From Coriobacteriaceae bacterium (GTDB lineage Bacteria > Actinomycetota > Coriobacteriia > Coriobacteriales > Eggerthellaceae): a DNA stretch of 64,000 nucleotides. The first letter of the stretch is position 1. Every line of letters starts with the position of its first letter. This document shows positions 18,005 through 25,540 of the stretch, piece by piece. The stretch spans positions 62,001 to 126,000 of the forward strand of contig SUUE01000002.1 of the NCBI GenBank assembly GCA_015062685.1, given 5' to 3'. The notes beneath the pieces were generated by a model, which saw nothing but the letters and a program-made list of their open reading frames with translations, was not told where the DNA came from and did not search any database. The translations under genes were made by a program, and so were the position numbers.

Positions 18005-18505
18005 ATGCTGCAGGGATCGGGTTTCATTCTGGTTTACGTGCTCGGGGCCTTCGTGGCGGTCTGCATCTCGGTGTTCGCGCTCGCGCACACGCGCCACGTC
18101 AACCTGTCCTTCCTATACGAATGGGCGATCCCGCTCATCGTCTTCTCGCTTTCGTTCAACGCGCTGAACTACCCCCATTGCGGTGACGCTGCGCTCATCC
18201 TCGGGTGCGCCGCCGCGCTTTACGTGGAGGTGCTGTTCTACGTGATCTTCTCGCGGATCGCCGCCAACGGGCTCTGCCTCCCGTCCGAGACGTTCGGCAT
18301 CTTCCGCGACGTCGTGCAGCTGGGCTTCCTGAGCAAGGGAAGGTCGGTGCCCTACATGCGCGAGGCCATGGTCCTTTCGAAGAGCACCATCGAGACCCAC
18401 GTCAAGCATATCTACGCCAAATGCGACGTTCATTCGAAACAGGAACTTCTCGATTTGATAGAACGCTACGAGCAGCCGGAGACCACGCCCGCGCCCCAAC
18501 CGTAG
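18005..18505 (+). pseudogene. Truncated membrane LuxR-family regulator
   Basis: The 166 codons encode about three membrane segments followed by a LuxR-type recognition region (STIETHVKHIYAKCDVHSKQELLDLIE). Intact coriobacterial relatives, such as the protein at 43370-44860 here, have about 480-500 residues with 12 membrane segments. Most of the membrane domain is missing. The first helix of the HTH, normally LTxREtEILrLLA, reads FGIFRDVVQLGFL. The frame is not interrupted, but the loss of the sensor half and the eroded HTH make this most likely a decaying gene. It lies where a regulator of the molybdoenzyme would be expected. A short functional DNA-binding protein cannot be excluded. Confidence 0.62.
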
Positions 18506-18509
18506 CTGG

Positions 18510-18515
18510 TACAAT
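18510..18515 (+). promoter_or_regulatory. Candidate extended -10 element before guaA
   Basis: TGGTACAAT is an extended -10 pattern (TG-n-TACAAT). It lies 41 nt before the GMP synthase ATG and just after the LuxR remnant. The -35 region is not recognisable. Confidence 0.45.
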
Positions 18516-18556
18516 GCCGCAAGGTACTGTTCCCCATATGAACGAAAGGGCACGCA

Positions 18557-19540
18557 ATGGATTTCACCTCGAACAAGCGACCGGACGACATGGAGCGCAT
18601 CACCACGCCAGCGCAGGCTGACGCGTTCATAGAAGAGGCCGTAGCGGCCATGCGCGATCAGATTGGCGACGGCAAGGTGCTCCTGGCCCTTTCCGGCGGA
18701 GTGGACTCGTCCGTTGTGGCCGCGCTGCTGATAAAAGCCATCGGCAAGCAGCTCACCTGCGTGCACGTGAACCACGGGCTCATGCGCAAGGGAGAATCCG
18801 AACAGGTCATCGACGTGTTCCGCAACCAGCTTGGAGCCGAGCTCATCTACGTCGACGCTACCGATCGTTTCCTCGACCTGCTGGCCGGCGAAGCCGACCC
18901 CGAGGCCAAGCGCCACATCATCGGCGAGGAGTTCATCAAGGTGTTCGCCGAGGAGGCCGCGAAGCTCGACGGCATCAAGTTCCTGGGCCAAGGCACCATC
19001 TACCCCGACATCCTCGAATCGGAAGCCGGCGTGAAAGCGCACCACAACGTGGGAGGCCTGCCCGAAGACCTGCAGTTCGAGCTCGTCGAGCCCGTTAAGC
19101 TGCTGTTCAAGGACGAGGTGCGCGTTGTCGGCGACCGTCTAGGCCTGCCTGCCAACATGGTCTACCGTCAGCCGTTCCCCGGCCCCGGCCTGGGCGTTCG
19201 CTGCACCGGTGCCATCACCCGCGACCGCTTGGCCGCGCTGCGCGAGGCCGATGCCATCGTGCGCGAGGAAATCGACGCCGCCGGCCTGGATATCTGGCAG
19301 TACTTCTGCGTCGTGCCGGATTACCGCGCCACCGGCGTGCGCGATGGCAAGCGCGCTTTCGAATGGCCCTGCATCATCCGCTGCATCAACACGGTGGATG
19401 TCATGACCGCCGAGGTGCCCCAGCTCGACTGGGCCCTCCTGCAGAAGATGACCGATCGCATCATAGCGGAAGTACCCGGCATCTGCCGCGTCTGCTACGA
19501 GCTGACCCCCAAGCCTATCGCCACGGTCGAGTGGGAATAG
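18557..19540 (+). CDS. guaA: GMP synthase, ATP-pyrophosphatase subunit only
   Basis: A 327-residue protein matching the synthetase half of GMP synthase, which adenylates XMP and aminates it to GMP. The ATP-pyrophosphatase P-loop is LALSGGVDSS (near residue 44). The dimerisation domain shows RQPFPGPGLGVR and the XMP-binding C-terminus KPIATVEWE. The usual N-terminal class I glutaminase domain (about 190 residues) is absent. Upstream of ATG 18557 lie a ribosome site (AAAGGG) and the LuxR remnant, with no glutaminase sequence. Either a separate glutaminase subunit is encoded elsewhere, as in archaea, or the enzyme uses free ammonia. Confidence 0.92.
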   Translation: MDFTSNKRPDDMERITTPAQADAFIEEAVAAMRDQIGDGKVLLALSGGVDSSVVAALLIKAIGKQLTCVHVNHGLMRKGESEQVIDVFRNQLGAELIYVDATDRFLDLLAGEADPEAKRHIIGEEFIKVFAEEAAKLDGIKFLGQGTIYPDILESEAGVKAHHNVGGLPEDLQFELVEPVKLLFKDEVRVVGDRLGLPANMVYRQPFPGPGLGVRCTGAITRDRLAALREADAIVREEIDAAGLDIWQYFCVVPDYRATGVRDGKRAFEWPCIIRCINTVDVMTAEVPQLDWALLQKMTDRIIAEVPGICRVCYELTPKPIATVEWE

Positions 19541-19652
19541 CGGAGAGCCCCGGGAAGTTCCACGTTGTGGCAGGATTTCGGGCTTGTCTGAAAACAAGGG
19601 GTTTCCCACAAAGAGCACCCCTCGTCAAAAGCCGTAACGAAAGAGGTAACCC

Positions 19653-20156
19653 GTGCAATTCGAAGTAAGGGGCATTGAGCCGTCCGAATGGCCGTTGCTC
19701 GAAGACTTCCTCTACGAGGCGATCTTCATACCGGAGGGCTTCGAAGGCGAGGTTCCGCGCTCGATCATCCACATCGACCCATGGTGCCGCGCTGCGTTCG
19801 AGGGGTTCGGCACGCGCCCTGACGACCGAGGAGTCGTGGCGACCGTCGACGGCAAGGTGGTCGGCGCCTGCTGGGTGCGAACCACGAACGTGTACGGGCA
19901 TATCGATGACGAGACCCCGGCGTTCTCCATCTCCCTCTACGAGCCGTACCGCGGCAAGGGCATGGGCACCGCAATGATGACCGCCCTGCTCGACGAGCTT
20001 AGGGATGCCGGTTACGTTCGCGCATCCCTCGCCGTCCAGAAGGAGAACCCCGCGTTTCGCCTCTACGAGCGCTTGGGGTTTCGCATCAAAGGCGATGGCA
20101 TGGACAAATCCGAGTGGCTCATGGTATGCGACTTGAATGAGCGTTCTCTCAGCTAA
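19653..20156 (+). CDS. GNAT-family N-acetyltransferase
   Basis: A 167-residue protein with the GNAT acetyl-CoA-binding motif A, EPYRGKGMGTAMMTALL (Q/RxxGxG/A type), and a downstream QKENPAFRLYERLGF segment typical of the family. It transfers an acetyl group to an amine; the acceptor is unknown. The start is GTG 19653 with AAAGAGGT upstream. It ends at a strong terminator shared with the convergent lipoprotein gene. Confidence 0.87.
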   Translation: MQFEVRGIEPSEWPLLEDFLYEAIFIPEGFEGEVPRSIIHIDPWCRAAFEGFGTRPDDRGVVATVDGKVVGACWVRTTNVYGHIDDETPAFSISLYEPYRGKGMGTAMMTALLDELRDAGYVRASLAVQKENPAFRLYERLGFRIKGDGMDKSEWLMVCDLNERSLS

Positions 20157-20161
20157 GCGGC

Positions 20162-20205
20162 CTCCGCAAAGCTTCGCTAGAGCGTCGTGGCGAAGCTTTG
20201 CGGAG
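20162..20205. terminator. Bidirectional terminator hairpin
   Basis: Perfect 16-bp arms, CTCCGCAAAGCTTCGC and its reverse complement, surround a 12-base loop. It lies between the convergent acetyltransferase and lipoprotein genes, with a T-rich stretch (CTTCTTTATT) on the plus-strand side. This is the clearest terminator of the first half of the window. Confidence 0.85.
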
Positions 20206-20212
20206 AGCTTCT

Positions 20213-21460
20213 TTATTCGTAATAGACGCAGCGGTACGTGAAGTTCTGGGGGTCGTCCTGCGTTACCGACAGGAGCTTCTCGCCTGTCGCGAAATCGATG
20301 ACGGACATGTACTCGTTGTCCTTCGTCGCCGCGCCAAAGCTCACGACGTAGATGCTCCCGTCAATGCGTTGCGCCGAGCCGCATGCCCGCGAGAACTTGC
20401 CGTTGAAGCTATGGGCGTCGACCGTTTCGACAGCCCTCCCCTGCTCGTCGATCCGCCAAGTGAGCACGCGCGTGAGCTCGTTCTTGTTGCCGTTGTCGAA
20501 CACCATGATCTGGTTCCCGTCGACGGTCACGTAGTGCTGGCACGATGATTTCTCCGGCTCCGTGAGCCCGAACTCGTCTCCATTACCGGAGAGCTTCCAC
20601 AGTATCTGGTCGGTCCGCTTCGTGCGGTCGAGGCAAAGCACCGTGCTCAAGTTGCGGAACGAGCAGACGAGGTTGCCGTCGTCGTTGAGTCGCATGGCGT
20701 TGAAATGGATGATGTCGGGCACGTCCGTCTGCTCGTTCGCGTAGTCGGCCGCCGTCGGCGTTCCGTCCGTGACGGTAAGCGCATACAGCTCGGGATAGTC
20801 GGCGCTCCGCCAGTCCCACACGACCTCTCCGCCCTTCACCTCCTGGAGATACGAATACACGACCTGCGAACCCTGCTCGTAGCCGGGAACGTTGAAGACG
20901 GTCTCATGAATGTAGCCGGAGAGAATGTAGTGATCGAGGTCGATGAGCAGGAAGTCGTGCCCATCGAGGGGATCGCCCTTGGAAACGACGTTCGACGCCT
21001 CGAATTTTATGCGCTTGACCTCGTTGAAATTCTCATCGAGGATCACGCGCTCGCCCGGGGCATACCCTTCGAGGCCGTAGTTGTCGTAGGCGCCCGTCTG
21101 GTCGTGATAGCTGTAATACGTCTTGCCGTTCACGACGTGCTTCTTGAAATCCCACCAACCGGTGCTCGCCCCTTCGTAGGGCTGCTCCTCGTGCTTGGAC
21201 CACACGATCCGGCCCTTGCCGTCGAGCATGATGATGTTTCGGCTGTAAACGAACGACAGGTAGAAATTGCCCGGTAAATCCGTCTGGCCGGACACGCGGA
21301 TGTCCACGAGACCATCCGCGACCACGGGCTGGGCATTTCCAAGAGGAACCGCTGAAGAGCCCGATTCCGTCGACGCCGGAGCCCCTCCCGCGCCGCACCC
21401 GCATGCGAGTGTCAGCAATATCCCGAAGGCGATCGTTAACGCGGCAAAGGACTTCTTCAT
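20213..21460 (-). CDS. Arylsulfotransferase-like lipoprotein
   Basis: A 415-residue protein with a lipoprotein signal (LTLACGCG lipobox), so it is probably anchored outside the membrane. The body resembles the arylsulfate sulfotransferase beta-propeller family: IHFNAMRLNDDGNLVCSFRN, then DRTKRTDQILWKLSG, then SCQHYVTVDGNQIMVFDNGN. These match the family pattern of HxNs, a self-versus-substrate strand, WrLgG and QHda...DNG. Such enzymes move sulfate between phenols without PAPS; whether this one is active is unproven. It lies 95 nt downstream of the PucR-type regulator on the same strand and may be its co-transcribed partner. Confidence 0.72.
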   Translation of the reverse strand: MKKSFAALTIAFGILLTLACGCGAGGAPASTESGSSAVPLGNAQPVVADGLVDIRVSGQTDLPGNFYLSFVYSRNIIMLDGKGRIVWSKHEEQPYEGASTGWWDFKKHVVNGKTYYSYHDQTGAYDNYGLEGYAPGERVILDENFNEVKRIKFEASNVVSKGDPLDGHDFLLIDLDHYILSGYIHETVFNVPGYEQGSQVVYSYLQEVKGGEVVWDWRSADYPELYALTVTDGTPTAADYANEQTDVPDIIHFNAMRLNDDGNLVCSFRNLSTVLCLDRTKRTDQILWKLSGNGDEFGLTEPEKSSCQHYVTVDGNQIMVFDNGNKNELTRVLTWRIDEQGRAVETVDAHSFNGKFSRACGSAQRIDGSIYVVSFGAATKDNEYMSVIDFATGEKLLSVTQDDPQNFTYRCVYYE

Positions 21461-21555
21461 GGCAAGCGCCCCTCTCGTGTGCGTCTGTCATCCTCACTGC
21501 TGCGGAACCCATGAAAGGCATTCTACAGCAGGTCGCGCACCATGCGATTCAAGTT

Positions 21556-23292
21556 CTAAGCCCTCGCCTCAACGACTCGGTAGACCATGAGAAGCATCTG
21601 TCGGTGGATCCAGTCAGAAAGGTCCAAGCCATAGCGTTCCTCCAAGCGCGTGATTCGGTAAACCAGCGTGTTGCGATGCATATGGAGCATCTCGGCAGCC
21701 TCTTTGGGACGCCTCTCGTTAACGAGGTAAACGAACAACAAGCGCGCATCATCGGTCCCATTTGCCAGATCGTCTTGCATGATGCGCCAAAGAGGACTCT
21801 GGCGCGCGCAATAGCGCACGAATTCCGCTTCGTGCATGCCGTACTCGCTCACATAGGACATGAATGATTCCTCGAAGCTAAAGACCGACCGAGGATCGCC
21901 TAGGCTCATGTAGCTTGCCGCAAGGCTCGATGCCCGGCGTTTCCCGAACTCTATGGCTACAAGCGCTTGACGATATGCGAATTTCAAGTCCACGATACGC
22001 GTAAAGCGCTCTGAAACGCCGAAAGCGCCAGAGAAATGCCCCTGAACCTTCCTGAGCTCGTCGTATAGCCCCGAGATCTCTTCAAGGTGCTTTTCTTTGG
22101 AGAGATACGAGAGCAAGAGCAAGATAGTGGAATCGACAACCGTAACGCGCCCCAACGGGAAAAATTCAAGCAGACGCCATGCGTAGTAGCCAAGGTTTCT
22201 ATCCGCCGCATCATCGCATGCTGAGCCGAATTCGAGCACAACCACTCGGTATTCGCCTTCGGCTTCTATGCCGTTCTGCGCGAGCTGGGCATTGAGCAGC
22301 GCATCCCCCATCGGCTCGCCTAGTGCAAGGTCGGTGAGCAACGACGAATACTCTTTATTGAAGCGATGGTGCGAAGTCCAGTCATGCCGCACCAGGAGCT
22401 CCATATGCTCAATAAAGATCTGGAACGTGTCCACAAGACCGTCCGTGATCTCCTTTGAATGCGTGCACTGGAGCACGGCGTGAATGAAGTAGCTTCCTTG
22501 CATGCGGAAGACATAGCTCAAGCTGGGGTTCTGGACAACGCGATGGGTTTCCACTCGCACGATGCCCACTTGAGTCTTCCACCGTTTTGGAGCGTGATAC
22601 CGTTCGAACCTCTCAACCGTCTCATCGGAGTGACATCCATTGTCGACCAAGTATCTAATGACAGGGTCATCAATGGGGAGGTCGCGCGTATAGGCCATCA
22701 ATCGATAGCCCGAGTCAGTAACGCAGATGACATCTTTGAATATGCCAACACACGCGTCCATGAAGTCCTGATAGCCGCCGCCCTCAAAAAGACAGGATCG
22801 CATGCGGCTCGTCCAGCGCTCGTATCGCATGAAAAAACGACGTACTTCCTCGTATACGGACACGATTTTGCGAGCGTCCTCAACGATGAGCAGATGCTCT
22901 GCCCGGCTGCTTGCGCAATCATGAGGAGCGCCCGGCTGCACCACGGCAAGCGCATATGCGGATGGGTGCTGTTCGAGAAACGCCAATGCGCCAGACAAAA
23001 CTCCGCAATAAAGGGTGCCCTGCACCTCCTGATCGTAGAAATCAACCTCCTGGCCATCGTCGAAGACGACCTGCATATCCGAAGAAGCATCCGCCCTCAA
23101 ACGCTTTACATCCTCATCGGTAACGCGTTCGGCGCACACTTCAGTGCAAGTCGAGCAGCGCTCAGCACGACGCTCGAGCTCGTCATCGTATGACAGCATA
23201 GCAACCCATGAGAAGCGCGTAGTCATCTTTACCGGCCGATGCACAACCCGCTCTCCCAAAAACTCAGCAAGCATGTTCAGAGTGGCGGCCAT
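21556..23292 (-). CDS. PucR/CdaR-type transcriptional regulator
   Basis: A 578-residue regulator. The C-terminal HTH of the PucR family is clear: AAEMLHMHRNTLVYRITRLEE (from about residue 535), preceded by a GGDEF-like CdaR middle domain. The N-terminal sensor half is not recognised. It contains a Cys-x2-Cys-x3-Cys cluster (C46, C49, C53 in CSTCTEVC) that could bind metal or sense redox state. Family members usually activate an adjacent catabolic operon. Here the divergent operon 134 nt away encodes the isomerase-like/SufE system, its likely target. The start has AAAGGATGGAG upstream. Confidence 0.82.
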   Translation of the reverse strand: MAATLNMLAEFLGERVVHRPVKMTTRFSWVAMLSYDDELERRAERCSTCTEVCAERVTDEDVKRLRADASSDMQVVFDDGQEVDFYDQEVQGTLYCGVLSGALAFLEQHPSAYALAVVQPGAPHDCASSRAEHLLIVEDARKIVSVYEEVRRFFMRYERWTSRMRSCLFEGGGYQDFMDACVGIFKDVICVTDSGYRLMAYTRDLPIDDPVIRYLVDNGCHSDETVERFERYHAPKRWKTQVGIVRVETHRVVQNPSLSYVFRMQGSYFIHAVLQCTHSKEITDGLVDTFQIFIEHMELLVRHDWTSHHRFNKEYSSLLTDLALGEPMGDALLNAQLAQNGIEAEGEYRVVVLEFGSACDDAADRNLGYYAWRLLEFFPLGRVTVVDSTILLLLSYLSKEKHLEEISGLYDELRKVQGHFSGAFGVSERFTRIVDLKFAYRQALVAIEFGKRRASSLAASYMSLGDPRSVFSFEESFMSYVSEYGMHEAEFVRYCARQSPLWRIMQDDLANGTDDARLLFVYLVNERRPKEAAEMLHMHRNTLVYRITRLEERYGLDLSDWIHRQMLLMVYRVVEARA

Positions 23293-23425
23293 ACTCCATC
23301 CTTTGTCATAATTTACATAAATTAATTTCTATTTTGTTCGCTCTGCCAATTATATGCTCATATCCAGCTTCCTAAAATGACCGCGTCACATCTTTTCAGG
23401 AATCATCGAGTACGAGGGGTAGACG
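23293..23425. promoter_or_regulatory. Divergent AT-rich promoter region
   Basis: This 133-nt gap separates the PucR-type regulator from the divergent operon. It is markedly AT-richer than its surroundings between about 23305 and 23375 (runs such as ATAATTTACATAAATTAATT), as expected for back-to-back promoters and regulator binding. I cannot assign exact -35 and -10 hexamers. Confidence 0.5.
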
Positions 23426-23830
23426 ATGGATCTGAAGGAGCGCGTCATTGAGAGCGAGCGCCTCAGCAACGAGGAGCTGGAAGAAATGCGCACATGTGCA
23501 GATGAAAACGATTTCTTGAGCCACCTTACGAAGTACGTTCGACTCCGCTTCCTCATTGATGACGACCCCATCGAAAGCCACTCAATCAAAGAGCTGGCAG
23601 AGCGTTCCATCATCCGCTCGATCGAACTGTCGGGCGATCCTGCCAAACTCGCAGACCTGGGCATCAACTGCGCCGGAGCCTCCTCCGCAACTACCAAGCA
23701 ACTTCTCTTAATCATTGCGCTGCGCAAGGGCCTTGGCATAAGGGAGCTCGACCCCGATAAAGCCGCGCTGGCCAAGACGCTCCCAGAACTTGCGTCGCTT
23801 CTTCAAAACGCGCTAAGAGAGGGCGCTTAG
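23426..23830 (+). CDS. Small protein, ACP-like helical fold, paralogue of 27223 gene
   Basis: A 134-residue protein, first gene of the operon, with GAGGGG upstream. The C-terminal half (TTKQLLLIIALRKGLGI...) has the helix pattern of acyl-carrier proteins but no DSL phosphopantetheine serine. A cysteine, C82, sits four residues before a Ser-Ser pair (CAGASSATTK). The 149-residue protein at 27223 has the same arrangement (CKDTSSEMTK), and both share a KYVRLRFL / EYTRIRYLL segment, so the two are paralogues. One copy precedes the isomerase-like pair and one follows it. Function unknown; a protein-bound carrier or assembly factor is my inference. Confidence 0.72.
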   Translation: MDLKERVIESERLSNEELEEMRTCADENDFLSHLTKYVRLRFLIDDDPIESHSIKELAERSIIRSIELSGDPAKLADLGINCAGASSATTKQLLLIIALRKGLGIRELDPDKAALAKTLPELASLLQNALREGA

Positions 23831-23851
23831 CACCCGTTCGATCCTAATGCA

Positions 23852-23874
23852 CCGCCGCTTCGGCCGGGCGGCGG
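23852..23874 (+). other. Intercistronic hairpin
   Basis: CCGCCGC and GCGGCGG form a 7-bp GC stem around TTCGGCCGG, between the first and second genes of the operon. There is no T tract. It may stabilise or partly attenuate the transcript. Confidence 0.4.
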
Positions 23875-23929
23875 GGCTTGGATATCAGTGTACGAGCACC
23901 AAGAGACGAGAGAGGAGAAAGAGAGAGGC

Positions 23930-25486
23930 ATGAGTATCAAAAAAGGCAAGGACATCAAGCTCAACGTCCAGCCCATTATGTTCGCCGTGTACCATGAGTA
24001 TGTGTTCGAGGGACCCTGCCGCTTCGGCGAGGGCGAGCAGCTCACCAAAGAGTTCGACATGATGCGCATCGCGACCATCGCCGACGCCTTCAACGAGGAA
24101 GTCACTTCCAACCTGAACGACGTGCCTTTCGTGAACGTGCTCGACCCGCTTGTCATCAAGCGCGACGAGACGTTCCCCATCACCGATGACATTCTGGCCG
24201 AATGCGCAGCGCATGACGATGAGGCCGATATCTACCTGGTGAAGTTCCACCCGTTCGGAATCGACTTGGCCCTCGCCATGGCCCAGAAGGTGAAAAAGCC
24301 TATGTGCAGCGTGCTGCAATGCTGCAACGACACCGGAATGGTTGCCGCCCTTCGCCCCCGCGGCTGCGAGGCTTTCGGGTGGGCAAGCTGGGAAGACGCC
24401 ATCGAGGGCTTCAAGGTGCTGCGCGCCCGCAAGGTTCTGCGCAACACCCGCGTATTGGCCGTGCCGCGCAACAACTCCGACCATTCTCTGTCGGCGCTGG
24501 ACTCGTTCTACAGGCACGAGGACGTCACGGACAAACTGGGCGTCGAGTTCCGCTACTACAATCTGCACGAGTTCCTGGACCAGACCAAGAACGTCGACCC
24601 CACCACCAACCCGACGCTGCCGGGTCGAAAGGCCGACAACATCAACGACGAGGACGAGGCCATCATCAGGCAGCGCGTCGAGGAGTTCATGGCAGGTGCC
24701 GACGAATGCGACATGAGCGCCGAAGACATCTTCCCGTCCATGAAAGCCAACTACCTGGTGAACAAGCTCATGGACAAGCTGGACTGCAATGCATTCGCTG
24801 CACCCTGCCCCGACATGTGCGCTACGCGCCGCCTCAACGAGGGAAGGTTCACGCTTTGCCTTAATCACTCCCTGAACAACGAGAACGGCATCTGCTCCGC
24901 CTGCGAGTACGACTTGTCTGCTTTGATCTCGATGGTGTTCCTGAGCAACCTGTCTTTCAGCGCGCCCTACATGGGCAACACTTCCGTGGGCAAGCTCACC
25001 AGCGACTCCGGACTCGAGGTCTCACCCCTCCTCAAGCGCAACGGTGACTCCTACGCCGGCGCCGTCGACGCCATGGAGAAGGCCGGAAAGATCGCCTACA
25101 CCTTCCATGCAGTGCCAAACCGCAAGCTCTTCGGATTCGACGCAGAGCAGGAACCCTACGCAATTCGCCCGTTCGCCATGGGCGGCCGTTGGGGCGCGAC
25201 CATCCGCTACGACTTCGCCAAGGACGCAGGCAATACCGTAACCATGGCGCGTTTCGACCCGCTGTGCGAGAAGATCTTCATCTGCCGCGGAACCATCGTC
25301 TCCGGCATCGGCTACAAGGACGAGAACTGCACCGAGGGCGTCTTCTTCGAAGTCGACAACGCCAAGAAGTTTCATGAGTGCCAGTTGCAGGTGGGCAATC
25401 ACGTGCCCCTGGTCTACGGCGACCATTTCGACAACGCCGTGGCCCTTGCAAAGCTCCTCGGCCTCGAGGTCCTGACCATCGAGTAG
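23930..25486 (+). CDS. Fucose/arabinose isomerase-like protein, first paralogue
   Basis: A 518-residue protein of the L-fucose/L-arabinose isomerase-like superfamily. It is recognised mainly by the C-terminal pattern CLNHSLNN...CSACExD, which matches the family's CxAxSxLn...aCEgD metal-site region. It carries six cysteines shared with the next gene: C286, C293, C297, C310, C322 and C325. It also has a conserved EGPCRFG near the N-terminus. The family glycine is replaced (CEYD rather than CEGD). The start at 23930 (MSIKKG) lies after a purine-rich stretch; an in-frame ATG at 23888 is possible. It is about 40 percent identical by eye to the following protein. Sugar isomerisation is not established, and the cysteine set suggests a metal or iron-sulfur site. 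Confidence 0.75.
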   Translation: MSIKKGKDIKLNVQPIMFAVYHEYVFEGPCRFGEGEQLTKEFDMMRIATIADAFNEEVTSNLNDVPFVNVLDPLVIKRDETFPITDDILAECAAHDDEADIYLVKFHPFGIDLALAMAQKVKKPMCSVLQCCNDTGMVAALRPRGCEAFGWASWEDAIEGFKVLRARKVLRNTRVLAVPRNNSDHSLSALDSFYRHEDVTDKLGVEFRYYNLHEFLDQTKNVDPTTNPTLPGRKADNINDEDEAIIRQRVEEFMAGADECDMSAEDIFPSMKANYLVNKLMDKLDCNAFAAPCPDMCATRRLNEGRFTLCLNHSLNNENGICSACEYDLSALISMVFLSNLSFSAPYMGNTSVGKLTSDSGLEVSPLLKRNGDSYAGAVDAMEKAGKIAYTFHAVPNRKLFGFDAEQEPYAIRPFAMGGRWGATIRYDFAKDAGNTVTMARFDPLCEKIFICRGTIVSGIGYKDENCTEGVFFEVDNAKKFHECQLQVGNHVPLVYGDHFDNAVALAKLLGLEVLTIE

Positions 25487-25540
25487 CCGCACTGGCAATA
25501 ACGAATCGAAACTAATCACCTCCATCGAAAGGAAACGACA

